A DNA stretch of 64,000 nucleotides from Ectobius pallidus (GCA_964059195.1 CAXKWD010000003.1:196812174-196876173); one strand, 5' to 3'; numbered from the stretch's first letter, positions 1 to 11,534 are shown. Translations and numbers: made by a program. Notes: generated by a model not told the origin, from the sequence alone.

Positions 1-517
1 TAGCAGTAGACTGGCGTGCCCGAGGTTATTTGAGTACAAATCACGATGGTAGATGGACGTGTACTGAAAACGTGGTCGACAATGGAAGTACATCCTGTTA
101 TCCGGTATGAATGGGCATGTAGGACTAGTGTGTCCATCATCCATGGACGCCTACAGACTGTGTATGGTGAAGAGGTCATGTCTCATCAAATTGTTGGTCG
201 CTGGTGTTGCATGTTCAGTGAAGGAAGGCACCTGTTCCATGCAATGAAAGCCGCACTCTCGGGACGTCACTTCCAAAACAATGCTGAGGTGGAAAAGGCT
301 GTGCGACAATTCCTTGCATAGCAGGGCACCGAGTTTTACCAGAGTGGTTTTTTCAAACTGATTGCAAGCTATGACAAATGTCTCAATGTCGGTGGAGACT
401 ATGTTGAAAAATAGTGCAAGGGGTATATTTCATGATTGCATGGTGTATTTGTTTTGGTAATAAAGTTTCCATGTGAAAAAAAAATGACGAAACTTACTTT
501 CAGAACATCCCTCGTAG
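1..517 (+). mobile_element. Mariner-family transposon remnant, right end intact, interior deleted
   Basis: The right terminal inverted repeat is visible at about 488-517 (gaaacttactttc...ccctcgta), which is the typical mariner end reading GAGGG...AAAGTAAGTTTC on the other strand. Inside it lies a transposase relic whose N-terminal helix-turn-helix is joined directly to the C-terminus, so the catalytic core is missing. The left end is beyond the window. A non-autonomous, dead copy is inferred. Confidence 0.8.
46..414 (+). pseudogene. Internally deleted mariner transposase
   Basis: The open frame at 46-321 starts with a mariner-type DNA-binding region (residues about 13-55, including the stretch VYGEEVMSHQIVGRW and FSEGR). 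It then jumps to the C-terminal block (LSGRHFQNNAEVEKAVRQFL). After a premature stop at 319-321 the same frame continues through a recognisable C-terminus (YDKCLNVGGDYVEK) to a stop at 412-414. The DDE/D core of about 200 residues is absent. The family is known for cut-and-paste transposition at TA; this copy cannot encode an active enzyme. Confidence 0.8.
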
Positions 518-2344
518 CTATGGGCCACCTTCTTGTCATTCGTTTTATAGTGTAGGCCCTGACTACCCGACTAGTTTCTACATTGTGTCTTCAGCGGACT
601 TATTGCATTATAGTTCAGTATCATGGGTGATTTTTCTGCTCCACTTTTACCTATTTCTTTTTGAACTTTATAATACTCAGCTAGTTACTAACTTACCCTG
701 TTTAGGAAAAGGAAACTGTCGTAGCTGATTCTGGAATACGAAAATGTTTGAAGCTGCATTTCTTCCTTTTGTTACGAGAAATCCTGCGGGTAGTTAATCC
801 TTCTTGTTGTTCCAAGCAGAGTCATCTGCTTTCTTTCTAACTACCTTGCCAGATCCAAAGTTGGGAAGAAATTGTCTGTTGTGATGTTTCTATCACAGAG
901 GATTTTTTTTTCACTTTCATATCCAGTACTACTCTTTATCCCTAATTTACTTCTTGCGACTGTCCACGTTGGGACGTCAGATGCGGCTGGCCTATATTGT
1001 TAGGCGCCAGATGCGGCAGCCTTCGTTGCGGTCTTAATCCCAACGAAACTGCTCCCCAGCAATTCGGTTTGTTAATACAAATTCACCGGTCCACAGGGCG
1101 CCAACCTGTTACTAAACAGATATATTTATATTGTGGGTCAGTTCCGAATCGCCAGAGGTGATATTCTCCCCTTGCTAGTCAGCTGGTAGATACGATCGTC
1201 TTATCTCCGTGGTTAATTAGAATTAAAGGAATACTTAAAAGTACGAGAAACAACACAAAATAGTTCTTTTAATTTAATATTTAATGTTCTCTTATTACTT
1301 AAAATTTCTTATGAGGCTTTCAACGTGTGTTGCACAGAGGGTCACTTTCTATACATTATATGTCTTCAATAAAATTTACTTCCAACTTTCAATTATCTTA
1401 CGTGTATATAATCTCACTTATATAGCGCGGATAAAAGATATTTAATTCACAATAACTTTAAAATACTTCCCATCACAATTAACTCGCTTCAAATAAACTA
1501 TACTTCGGACTTGCTAATATTTCTTATAATCTCAGTTATATTGCGTGACTACTAAAAACGTCCTCTCCCTACGAAGTTCCGTGATGCAAGACACCTAGGT
1601 TTTCTTCCCTCTTGTAATGATATTCTCCCCTACTTTTCTGTAATTCTATTGGCTAATTATATTTCCTATATGTCCTTTTTGATCACACATGTGTCCTTAT
1701 TGGTAAAGTTAAATTTGTTCCTGACGCTTCTCTCCAGCATTTTACAGTTAAAAGATGCTGCGTTTTCCCTAATACAATCTGTCAAAAGTGATACTTATGT
1801 CTAGCGACAGAGAGACTGGAATAGGGTTCCAGCCATTTCCTGTTTAAGATCAATCACTCCATAAGTCATATAATATGAGTCTTGTTGTCCTTTAATGATT
1901 GTAAAAATGTTTGCCTTATTTTTAGAAGTCTTTTGATATAAGTTTGCCTTATATCGGATAATTATTACTGTGTATAAATAGATTTTGATATCAAAGGGTA
2001 TTTTAATTAAATAGTGTATTGTATTGCAATATGTCATCTTTTAGGTCTTAATGTCCTCTGTCTGAAGGTGTAATTTGCTTCATTATGTAATATGTCGTTT
2101 TGGCGTAATAAGCCCTGAATGGTCACTGGTGTAATGTGTGTTGCTTGCATTTAGGATTCGAAATGTGGTGGGTGGTTTGAATGTCAGTCGTGGAACTGTT
2201 GCATTCATTAGGTTGGTCTTTGGTCCTTCCTGTGTACACTTGCAGGGTTGTGGCAAAGTAATTAGTGACGACACAGGCAACCCATGTGTTAATACCTTAG
2301 TATTTCCTGAAAACAATATCTACCCCTGAAAGATATCAGTTGTT
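518..2344. other. Intergenic or intronic DNA, no gene recognised
   Basis: No coding stretch with splice context was found. A short imperfect duplication of the motif cagatgcggc occurs at about 979-1017. The segment 1020-1110 is GC-richer than its surroundings and contains ggcgccaac, which resembles sequence near retroelement ends, but no LTR pair could be assembled. Short frames on both strands at 1.8-2.3 kb match nothing I recognise. Confidence 0.5.
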
Positions 2345-2349
2345 TGTCA

Positions 2350-2835
2350 ACTTGCTTAGGAATTTGAGAAACTATATTCTATTCTTGTATGTTGAAGGAG
2401 CATATTTCGCCTTTTTCAAAGTTTATTTAGATATGGTCTCATTTTGTATGGTAATAGCTCACAAATAAACAAAATACTAAAGATATAAAGTAAGAATATT
2501 ATTCCTCAGCAAGAGAACACTGTCGACCTTTCCTTTTTAAATTGTCTATACTTACTGTTATAATTTTTTTTTATATTTGACCTGGTAATTTTTACCCTAA
2601 GCAAGAACTCAACATAAATCAACAGAGATCAGATTCATAACCATAATTGTCGTTTTAAGCACCTAATAGACATACCACGTTGTAGACTGCAAAAACCATG
2701 AAAAGTTACGAATACTTAAGACGAAAGCTTGTCAATTAATTACCTCGCACTATACTGGAACTGCCAATGAAAGAACTGAAAAAAGGGTTTTGTATATGGC
2801 TAATCGAAAATCCTTTTTATAATATTGATGAATAA
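2350..2835 (+). mobile_element. Degraded Jockey-like LINE, reverse transcriptase C-terminal region
   Basis: The DNA is closely similar to the LINE at 20.8-22.4 kb, first to its 5' block (LRNLKNYI...GAYFAF reading) and then directly to its 3' block (NTRFKHL...RCRLQ reading). Multiple frameshifts and stops break the frame. The two blocks are joined at about 2533, where the other copy has roughly 1.1 kb of intervening sequence. The reading corresponds to the thumb and C-terminal part of a non-LTR retrotransposon polymerase. Confidence 0.65.
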
Positions 2836-2964
2836 TTTCTCTCACTTAACAACGTTGATCTCACAATATAACTTTGTAAGAATGTGGCAGTAACTATTGT
2901 TATGGAAATTACATTTATTTAATACGATTAACACTGTCAATTATAGTTTTTACTGTTAAATGGC

Positions 2965-3008
<44 letters not shown>

Positions 3009-3009
3009 G
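2965..3009. repeat. (AAT)n microsatellite
   Basis: About fifteen uninterrupted AAT units are seen directly. Confidence 0.95.
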
Positions 3010-3589
3010 TATGTAATATTCTCATATACATCATGTAATGTGCCTAACCTTTGCTCAAATATATCTCTTAGAGGAGCCAATTTATCAGGACTACTATTCT
3101 GTAGCCGCTGTTGAGGTCATTGAACCGAGCATAGCGAGATATTTCCGTAAAAGATTCTTAGTCATACAGTTATTGAAAATACTTCGACCACGCTCCATGT
3201 TCCACAACTTCAATGTGCCCTCCTGCATGTATAAAGATGCGCTCAAATTCTTCTCTATCAACATCTATCCATTTGTAATACGACCATCTTTGTTTATCCA
3301 CTTCATTATATTCTTGAAAATGTTGGACTTCATAAATAATTCAGAAGCAGAAGCAGAAGTTTGCATTAATTTTGTTATACTATGCCGCGTTGGACCTGGA
3401 GTCGTCTTCATTACGTTTCGTGCTGGCCGCCTTCCAGTTCTGGACCTGAGAACAATATTATTTTTGATATTTGCTTAGTGATTATTTATTGTTATTAACT
3501 CATCTTCTTCCTTGTCATCTCCATCGTGAGTTGATAACTACGCCTAGAGATATATATCTCTCTCGAATCCTATGCCCCCATGTTTGGGC

Positions 3590-3935
3590 GAAGGGCCTCC
3601 AAGTGGAGGTTTTTGTTTACCTATGTGAATTTTGTTACGCTTATTTTCCGAGAGAGGGCAGAGGCAGAGGCCCATCGCCCCTTAACCCCCCTCCGGAAAC
3701 TAAGGTACTACTTAGACGTGAAAGGGCCGAGAAATTTTGTCCAGAGGCTCTGATTCAGGCTTGGAGTTCTTTTAAGACACGGGCCCAGCTTAAAGTCCCT
3801 CCTGGAGGACTCCGTGCCCAGGATTTTTACGTCCAGAAAAACCCATCGACTGCGGTCGGGTTTTATCCTGCGACCTTCGGATCTAGGGACGGGCACACTA
3901 CCTCTAGACCCTCAGCCGACCCTAGAGATATATAT
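3590..3935 (-). mobile_element. tRNA-derived SINE, family E
   Basis: The segment is repeated at 35830-36192. Read on the - strand it begins with a tRNA-like head containing an A-box-like segment (ggtctag...) and a B-box-like segment (ggtcgcaggat). It continues with a body containing ccgaaggtcgc and ggacgtaaaatcctg-type motifs. The 190-codon open frame across 3471-4043 runs through this SINE antisense and is not a gene. Confidence 0.6.
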
Positions 3936-4043
3936 ACAGAACAAATATTCCCTGAAATAAGTGACCCGAAATATAGGCCTACGACGATATTGAGTTTCGG
4001 AAAAGGATATTGCTGTCAAAGCAATGACCTTATGGATAAGTAG

Positions 4044-5007
4044 GCTTTCATTTGGAGTAAGGAAAACTGGAAGCATGCCCCTCTCAGCGTTAAATAGACC
4101 ATCATTAACAAATAGTAGCTTTCCTTTCTCAGTGGTAAATCAGCTATAATCAATGTTTTACGTTTTATGCACGTGGTAGTTAGGTGACATTTTCTGGAAT
4201 GGGTTCGGCAATATTTATAGAATATTCAATAAAAGCGTTTGAATGTATCGTTTGCTAACAACTATTTTTTTACGACCAATTTGATATTACAGTTTGCATC
4301 GTGTCTGCACCTTTTGACGATTGGCTCAACTCATTTATCTGACAGATGGCTATCTAACGAGCGTATTTGCTTTTTGGAAACGGAAGGGGGTTTATCCAGT
4401 AGATGAGATGAACAGAAAGATAGCTATTCAATAGCTATCTGAAGCGTTATGCAACCGGTCCTTATAGGTTTAGTTAAACGTTCCAAATATTTTATCATCC
4501 TTGTTTTCTTTAATGGTATGAATTGGGTTAAGGATTTGTCTATTTCTGCATATTAATTCATTTACAGGTTTTAATATTGTATTTTTATTATAACCATTTT
4601 TATAAATTTATTGATTTATTAATAAATGTAATTAAGTATAGTAGGTCAGTTTGGTCATGGGGATTTTTATCATTCTGTGAATATTGCTATTTAGATATAC
4701 TATTTTTGTGGTGTAACGAGGATTTGAATGTGCTTGGATGATGTTGATATTTCTTCTGAGGTCACATTTAATTTTTTATGTTTTTTCATCACATGGACTT
4801 TTCACGTCTAACATATTTATCGAAGAGATTCAAGTTACAGGTTGAAGTACTGTCATGAATTCAAGTGACGTGAAAAAGTGTTCGGAGAGAACAAAAGCAC
4901 CCTCTTTACTTTAATTGTGTCGTATTGTGAAGGTGTATAATTTCCCCATTGTAGTTGTATTGCATTCTGTGCATTCTTTCGGATAAAAGTGAGGAACCGG
5001 AACGAGT
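4044..5007. other. AT-rich DNA without recognised features
   Basis: No open frame, splice-bounded exon, terminal repeat or known repeat family was recognised here. Confidence 0.5.
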
Positions 5008-5041
<34 letters not shown>

Positions 5042-5048
5042 ACTCTCA

Positions 5049-5091
<43 letters not shown>
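5008..5091. repeat. (CT)n and (TA)n compound microsatellite
   Basis: A long CT/TC tract interrupted by CACTCT units passes directly into (AT)n. The predicted reading frames of ER/SE repeats across it are artefacts of the dinucleotide tract. Confidence 0.95.
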
Positions 5092-5230
5092 AGTAAAATA
5101 ACATGATCCGACTGACTGATTCATCATCGCCGAGCAGAAACGGCTGATGATATACGTATATAGTTTCATTATGTACCTAGGTAATGTAGGGACTCAGTGG
5201 AAAATAGATATATGTATATATAACTATTTA

Positions 5231-5619
5231 TCTATATTAATAAAAGGAAGTGTCTGTCTGTCTGTCTGTCTGTCCGCGATGCCCAGCGAAATCTACTGAA
5301 CGCAGAGATCTGAAATTTTATACATAGGCGGACTAAAGGGTCGGAATGTGCACCTCGAAGCCGGAATTTTAATTTTCGCTTTAGTTCGCGAGTTATGAGT
5401 GAAAAACGGGCAGAAATCGTGTATTTCTTCCGTTTTCGAAGCATGTGTTTTCAGTAATACAAATCAATTTCACTAGGCTTTGGCTATTTTTGTAAAACCT
5501 TCGACATAAAAGCATCGCGATCTCTTGAATGTTGTAGCTCACGCTGGTTGATTCATTTGTTTTTAATGTCAAGGCACGCGAACATAATATGAAATTTTCA
5601 ACCTACACCGAAGAGGAGG

Positions 5620-5652
<33 letters not shown>

Positions 5653-5889
5653 GGGATAATCAATATTAGCCTAAATATGGTCAAACGTTGTTCGATTTGG
5701 ACGAAACTCACTATACAGGGGTTTTCTGGGCCAAGGAACTCGAATCTGAGGTCGCTTTTACCAGGTGACGCTATCTAATCGTGATATGTAGTCCACATGA
5801 TTTAGGTGTTAATATAATGATTTAACTATTATGCTCTTAATTTTTAATTTTTGGAATAATATCGCGGGGGAAGCCGCGGGCACATGTTA
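5231..5889 (+). mobile_element. Non-autonomous Helitron, family 1, array copy A
   Basis: The copy starts with TC (tctatattaataaaagg) after an A, followed by a CTGT tract. It ends in the hairpin motif cgcggg..gaagccgcgggcacatg, with the terminal CTAG degraded to a TTAT-like end. The TC start, the 3' subterminal GC hairpin and the absence of a target duplication are Helitron hallmarks. An (ATT)n tract at 5620-5651 interrupts it. No Rep/helicase coding is present. Confidence 0.75.
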
Positions 5890-6489
5890 TCTTATTATAA
5901 TAAAAGGACGTGTTTTCTGTCTGTCCGCGGTGCCCAGCGAAATCTACTGAACGCAGAGATCTGAAATTTTAAACATAGATGGACTGAAAGGTGGGCGAAT
6001 GCACCTCGAAGCCGGATTTTTAATTTTAGCTTTTTTCGCGAGTTATGAGTGAAAAACTGGCAGAAAACGTGATTTTAGCGCTGTCGAAGCATCAGATTTC
6101 AGTAATACATTTCCATGTCAAATCAATTGCAGTTGGCTTTGGTAATTTTTGTCATACTGTGGTAATAAAAGCATCGCGATCGCTAGAATGTTGTAAGCCC
6201 ACGCTGGTCGATTTATTTGTTTAGAATGTCAAAGCCCGTAGACATATGAAATTTTCAACCTACACGGAAGAGGGATAATCAACATAGACCTAAATATGGT
6301 TAAACATCGTTCGATTTGGACGAAACTCACTATACAGGGATTTTCTGGGCAAAGGAACTCGAATCTGAGGTCGCTTTTACCAGGCGACGCTATCTAATCG
6401 TGACATGTAGTCCACGTGATTTAGGTGTTAATAAATATAATGATTTAACTATTATGCTCTTAATTTTTAATTCTTGAAATAATTATCGC
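5890..6489 (+). mobile_element. Non-autonomous Helitron, family 1, array copy B
   Basis: A second copy begins immediately after copy A with tcttattataataaaagg. It carries the same ordered motifs (cccagcgaaatctactgaac, gcacctcgaagccgg, ccaaggaactcgaatctga-type block) up to a truncated hairpin cgcgggcga at about 6486-6494. There the sequence jumps back into an internal part of the unit. Confidence 0.75.
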
Positions 6490-6831
6490 GGGCGATCGCT
6501 TGATTTTGTAAGTCCATCCTGGACGATTCATTAGTATAGAATATCAAGGCCCGAAGACATATGAAATTTTCAACCTACACGGAAGAGGGATAATCAATAT
6601 AGGCCTAAATATGGTCAAACATTGATTCGATTTGGACGAAACTCACTGTACAGGGGTATTCTGGGCCAAGGAACTCGAATTTGACGTCGCCTTTACCAGG
6701 TAACGCTATCTAATCATGGTATGTAGTCTACGTGATTTAGGTGTTAATAAATATAATGATTTAACTATTATGCTCTTAATTTTTAATTTTTGAAATAATT
6801 ATTTCGCCCACGGGGACATGCGGGCACATGC
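6490..6831 (+). mobile_element. Helitron family 1, partial array copy C
   Basis: The partial unit starts at an internal motif (gatcgcttga) and runs to a degraded hairpin and cgggcacatgctg. The 5' half of the unit is missing, consistent with unequal exchange or replication slippage inside the array. Confidence 0.7.
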
Positions 6832-7433
6832 TGTTTGTCTGTCTGTCCGCGATGCCCATCGAAATCTACTGAACGCAGAGATCTGAAATTTTAAAGATAG
6901 ATGGACTGAAAGGTGGGCGAATGCACCTCGAAGCCGAATTTTTAATTTTAGCTTTCGTTCGCGAGTTATAAGTGAAAAACTGGCAGAAAACGTGATTTTA
7001 GCGCTGTCGAAGCATCAGATTTCAGTAATACATTTCAATGTCAAATCAATTGCAGTTAGCTTTGGCTAATTTTGTCATACCGTGGAAATAAAAGCATCGC
7101 GATCGCTTGAATGTTGTAAGCCCACGCTGGTCGATTCATTTGTTTAGAATGTCAAGGCCCGTAGACATGAAATTTTCAACCTACACGGATGAGGGATAAT
7201 CAACATAGACCTAAATATGGTTAAACATATTTCGATTTGGACGAAACTCACTATACAGGGATTTTCTGGGCCAAGGAACTCTAATCTGAGATCGCCTTTA
7301 CCAGGCGACGCTATCTAATCGTGATATGTAGTCCACGTGATTTAGGTGTTAATAAATATAATGATTTAACTATTAGGGTTATGCTTTTAATTTTTTATTT
7401 TTTATCGCGGGCGAAGCCGCGGGCACATGCTAG
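6832..7433 (+). mobile_element. Helitron family 1, array copy D
   Basis: The unit lacks the first bases but keeps the CTGT tract, the full body and an intact 3' end: hairpin cgcgggcgaagccgcg, then gggcacatgctag, followed by T. This is the canonical CTAG|T Helitron terminus. Confidence 0.8.
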
Positions 7434-7436
7434 TAA

Positions 7437-8217
7437 TCTATAATAATAAGAAGAAGTGTTTGTCCTTCTGTCTGTCCGCGATGCCCAGCGAAATCTACTG
7501 AACGCAGATATCTGAAATTGTATACATAGGTGGACTGAAGGGTCGGAAAATGCACCTCGAAGCCGGAATTTTAATTTTCGATTTTGTTCGTAAGTTATGA
7601 GCAAAAAACGAGCAGAAAACGTACATTTTTTGCGTTTTCGAAGCATCAGTTTTCAGTAATACATTTCATACCTTAGAAATAAAAGCATCGCGATCGCTTG
7701 AATGTTGTAAGCCCTCGCTGGTCGATTAATTATTTTATAATGTCAAGGCACGCAGATATCTGCAGATATCTGCTGAATATACAGCAGACGGGAGAGGGAT
7801 AATGAATAGCCTATAGGCCTAAATGGGCAGACATTGTTCGGTTTAGACGGAACTCACTATGCAGGGGTTTTCTGGGCCAGGGAACTAGATCGCTTGATGT
7901 TCATCCTGGACGATTCATTTGTTTAGAATGTCAAGGCCCGCAGACATGAAATTTTCAACCTACACGGAAGAGGGATAATCAATATAGGCTTAAATATGGT
8001 CAATCGTTGTTCGATTTTGACGAAACTCACCATACAGGGGTTTCCTGGGCCAAGGAACTCGAATCTGAAGTCGCTTTTACCAGGCGACGCTATCTAATCG
8101 TGGTATGTAGTCCACGTGATTTAGGTGTTAGTTAATATAATGATGATTTAATCAGTATGCTCTTAATTTTTAGTTTTTTGAATAATTATCGCGGGCGGAG
8201 CCGCGGGTACATGCGAG
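7437..8217 (+). mobile_element. Helitron family 1, array copy E
   Basis: The copy starts with tctataataataag only three bases after copy D ends. It contains an internal rearrangement near 7740-7900, where part of the body is repeated. It ends with the hairpin cgcgggcggagccgcggg and a mutated terminus cgag at 8214-8217. Confidence 0.75.
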
Positions 8218-8271
8218 TAGAATATAATATTATTATTTATATAGTCCGTTACGTTTTAGTTTTAATAATCC

Positions 8272-8379
8272 AACTCGAGATTACGAGTTTAAGCAGATAA
8301 ATTCTATCGAGGTTACAAGTTTAATCAGATAAATTCTATCGATAAACTTGTAACCTCTCGTGGAATTACCTGTGATAAT
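8272..8379. repeat. Small inverted and direct repeat, copy 1
   Basis: The motif taatcagataaattctatcg occurs twice in near-perfect form. The 14-base arm gaggttacaagttt is repeated inverted as aaacttgtaacctc, giving a hairpin at about 8310-8357. Related sequence (cgagattacgaattt ... tctcgtgggattacctatgataa) recurs at 12225-12313, so this is a dispersed element. It lies just upstream of the splice acceptor of the exon at 8435. Confidence 0.55.
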
Positions 8380-8434
8380 CTCTGAGCGATTGTGTTCTTT
8401 CTGTGATCCTAACATATGTCTTTCTTGCTTACAG

Positions 8435-8549
8435 TCGTGGTGGTGTGTGCCAATCCCAACACAGTGCGGGAAATTCTGCTGGCGGCTGAAGAACTCAACA
8501 TGGTGGACAGCGGAGAGTACGTGTTCTTCAACATACAACTCTTCAGCAG
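8435..8549 (+). CDS. Internal exon of a receptor-type guanylyl cyclase (ligand-binding domain)
   Basis: A strong acceptor (tctttcttgcttacag, ending at 8434) precedes a 115-bp open segment, and a donor (cagcag|gtcagc) follows at 8550. The exon opens with two bases of a split codon, reads VVVCANPNTVREILLAAEEL then NMVDSGEYVFFNIQLFS (37 full codons), and ends with two bases of another split codon. The pattern VREI.LAAEELNM.DSGEYVFFNI is characteristic of the extracellular ANF-receptor fold of membrane guanylyl cyclases, which make cGMP in response to extracellular ligands. Codon use is GC-richer than the surroundings, as expected for a conserved exon. Neighbouring exons were not found, so the introns must be long or this is an isolated duplicated exon. 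Another member of the periplasmic-binding-like receptor family is the main alternative. Confidence 0.8.
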
Positions 8550-8632
8550 GTCAGCTATGACAAATTAATAATAACAATTTAACCTAAAACATTGTTATAT
8601 TCGGCGTGCAAATGTTCTAGACAGTGATATGC

Positions 8633-9104
8633 GTAGATACTGTCCGCACTCGAACGGTCCTGACGTAAACAAGTATAACTCGATCGGTAAGACCTGAGGC
8701 AAGCAAACGGCTGCGCAGTAGTCTACGACGACGTAACCTGCCTGACCTTCATAGCACGTGATGTTCTGTAGTTCATACTGTACAGACCGTGTAAAAACAT
8801 CTTAGTTAGCCTCACAGCATTCAATAGTGAAGACCCAACAGCGATATTCTCTGAGTTACATACCATTACTTAAATAATATTTCATAACTAAAAAACAAAT
8901 ACTTTATTCATTTTATTTTTGTTTTCCTTAGTTACGGGCTATTATGAACCGCATAGTTTGGAATGAATAGTACAGTATATACATTCTCTTCTACCCTTAC
9001 TCCATTGCTACCGGCGGACGATAAGCTATCTGCGCGTGTTTGGCTCAGGTCTTACCGATCGAGTTATATATCTGTCTCACTCTAGTCCATTGCCCGTATC
9101 TACG
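8633..9104. mobile_element. MITE-like element with long imperfect terminal inverted repeats
   Basis: The left arm (cgtagatac ... tataactcgatcggtaagac, 8633-8720) is repeated inverted on the right (gtcttaccgatcgagttata ... gtatctacg, 9020-9104). A 21-base core of the arms is a perfect match. No coding capacity lies between the arms. The superfamily is not certain because the outer boundaries are blurred. Confidence 0.65.
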
Positions 9105-9225
9105 TAAGTTTTCTAGCAACTAGTGTAGTCTTCATACCGGAGAACGCTGTTTCGACGCCCACCAATTTTGATTCCTGCATTTTATTCGTTGGATTGTGTT
9201 TTATTTTCAGTGTAAAAAGTAAAGT

Positions 9226-9512
9226 GATCCCTATACAGGCCATGGAGGCCTAGAGGGTTCCAGGAGTTTGAGGCTCCCAGATTTTGGACATTCGGCTCGT
9301 GATGGTGGTAAGGCTGTCAGCCTTATGCACCGGCCGCCTTTTGCCCCACGATTGCTCCTGGTACTCATTTATGTTAGAGGATGAGTCGACCCCAGGGCCA
9401 TAGTGCCACCAGAAGGATTAGGCCAATTGGAAAACTCCAACGACCTCATCGGGAATCGAACCTGCGACCTTCCGGTTTGAGCCCAGCGCCTCAACCACTA
9501 CGCTACGGCGTA
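9226..9512 (-). mobile_element. tRNA-derived SINE, family B
   Basis: On the - strand the element begins ggggtacgccgtagcgtagt, with an A box (gtagtggttgagg) and a B box (ggttcgattcccg) from a tRNA-like head. It is followed by a body shared with 25951-26142 and 42736-43015 and ends ggatcactttac. An imperfect target duplication (ttttcagtgta/ttttagtgta) flanks it. Confidence 0.8.
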
Positions 9513-9846
9513 CCCCGTACTTTTAGTGTATTCGCTGTATACGTTGAAAAGGCTTGAGGACAAGACACATGCTTATCTGTCTCCATTTCTTATAATTCAG
9601 TCTGTTTCAGGTTGGTACGTTTTAATTTAGTTGTCTGATCCGTGTATAGTTTCTTGATTAGTTATATTAAGTGCTCAGGTATTCCTTTGTCATATTGCCT
9701 CTCGCGTCTTGTAATGGTCAACACAATCAAAAGCTCTAGAGTGGTCAAAAGCACATCAATAGTTTCTTTTGAATTTCGACTGATGCTTCTGTAACCACCT
9801 GAGGTTCGCAATTGTGATCCCGATTTTCTCTATTTCTTCTGAATAC

Positions 9847-10152
9847 TAAAACTAAACTCCGTGCGCTACATCCCTGAAGGAACTAGGCCTACCACCCGCC
9901 CGCTGCGTCATCTACCAGAGATAGATAGGGGGCATGTGGTCAGCGCGCCGACGCACACGGCCGTTAATGGTGGCTTCCGTGAGTGGAGCCGCTACTTTTC
10001 TATCAAGTAGTTCCCTAATTTGAATCACGAGGCTGAGTGCACCCCATTCCAGACCTCGCAACCTCAGAAAACCCCGAGGAGGTGCCGGGGATCGAACTTG
10101 AGCCAACAGATCTGTAATCAGCGACGCTAACCACAAGACCACGCCGTCGGTC
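9847..10152 (-). mobile_element. tRNA-derived SINE, family C
   Basis: The - strand reads ggcgtggtcttgtggttagc (A box), then a B box (gttcgatcccc) and a conserved body ending ggagtttagttttagt. The element is flanked by a perfect 11-bp target duplication, cttctgaatac, at 9836-9846 and 10153-10163, a direct sign of retroposition. The open frame across it on the - strand is not a gene. Confidence 0.9.
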
Positions 10153-10163
10153 CTTCTGAATAC

Positions 10164-11127
10164 AGCTTGGTCTACAGCAGTACCTTGTTCAATGTACAGT
10201 CGGTCAAATAAAAAATCGTCGGGCGGTATTTGATTAAGTATCACGAACGAACATATGCGCATGTACAGGAAGACTTAAGGTTAGGTTCACACCTGCCTCT
10301 TGTCTCTCCATGTATTTTCTTGATTATTTAGTCAGTTTTGTTAGAAAACGAACATGTATAGAAGGCTGTGGCTATATGTCTCACATCCGCCATATTCTAG
10401 GTTGCAAATTCTTATAATATTAATAATTAATAAATTCGCAAGGAATATGATTATTCAAGGAGCATTTTTTAAAGATTTTATTTTATAATACCAGTACTTG
10501 TAGTGCAAAATTAATAACTTACGTTCAACTTCTGCCACCAATCTAGCATCGAAATACGCGGCCGGCCAGATCCACGATTCCTATGAAAACTTCCGGTCGC
10601 ATTATAGTGAAGTACCCACCTCTTTAAGAAATATGGAACCTTCTCGCTGCTTCAGAGGCCGAAAAATGCAGGTCAATTACAGCCCTAACTACACTTTCTC
10701 TCAAGCTAGCATTTGTATGTGGTGCGATGACAAAGCAAAATGAATTATGACAATACATTAAGTTGAATATCGTGTATTGCGCTTTCCGCGTTTTTCATTT
10801 TTCCTCGTTGTTCATTTTTTCCCTCCTGTCGCATGGCCTCATATGTTCCGAAAATGACCTGCATTTTATGTTTTTTATAGGAAACTTGTGAACTAATGCG
10901 TTAAAACTTTAATTTTAACTGCATACGAGTCCCGACGTTTTTTATTTGACCGACTGTTCCTGTCCATTCTCTTTTGTTTGAGCATTCTCTCGTGTCATCG
11001 TATTTGGGAAGCACTATGAATACGAATCTGCTGTATGTGAGGTAAGAATGTGTTAATTACATGTCCAGTTCACGTTGCACAGGATCACTCAGTCATCGAA
11101 ATATTTTACCTGTGCACAGAGCAGACG
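10164..11127. other. No gene recognised
   Basis: AT-rich DNA. A weak inverted pair of the motif aaaatgcaggtca lies at about 10666 and 10855. Nothing else is supported. Confidence 0.5.
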
Positions 11128-11129
11128 TA

Positions 11130-11462
11130 GACATGCAACTTTTATTAGGAGATGTTTGCTCTTTGGATTCAATTTTTACTACTAACGTTTAAAAAAAATT
11201 CGAAACAAACACTGGATTTATGAACAAAGTAACAAAGATAATGAAAACTCTAAATTTTCATATAGCTGTTCTTGAATGATTAAGAATCAGGTTTTTAGCA
11301 ATCACTAAGAATGCATGAAGTCAATTTAATGAAAATTTCAACCCTATTTCGCTTAATTATTGACTTATGAGCACCAATTTGTAATGACTTTAACGCCCTG
11401 TAGGCCTAAGCATTCACATTTTACGTCATAGAGCAAAAATCTCCTAATAAAAGTTGCTTGTC
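11130..11462. mobile_element. MITE with TA target duplication
   Basis: The terminal inverted repeats read gacatgcaacttttattagg on the left and, inverted, cctaataaaagttgcttgtc on the right. The match extends to about 34 bp with few mismatches. TA dinucleotides flank both ends (11128-11129 and 11463-11464), as for Tc1/mariner-type elements. The 333-bp body has no coding capacity. Confidence 0.75.
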
Positions 11463-11534
11463 TATGTCCCCTCCATACACAGGTGAAATACTTTCGTGTT
11501 ATTCATTAACACTCTGTATAGCTAGAAAGCCATC

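Noticed and set aside
1020..1110. Possible LTR or primer-binding site (ggcgccaac).
   Set aside because: No paired LTR, no polypurine tract and no gag or pol coding nearby.
3038..3478. A 146-codon open frame.
   Set aside because: It starts near an (AAT)n tract, shows no recognisable domain or family, and has ordinary AT-rich composition; it could be chance.
3471..4043. A 190-codon open frame, one of the longest in the window.
   Set aside because: Its middle two thirds are an antisense tRNA-derived SINE that recurs at 35830-36192, with no domain or splice context.
5008..5169. ER/SE-rich proteins encoded across 4853-5169.
   Set aside because: They are translations of the CT and TA microsatellite.
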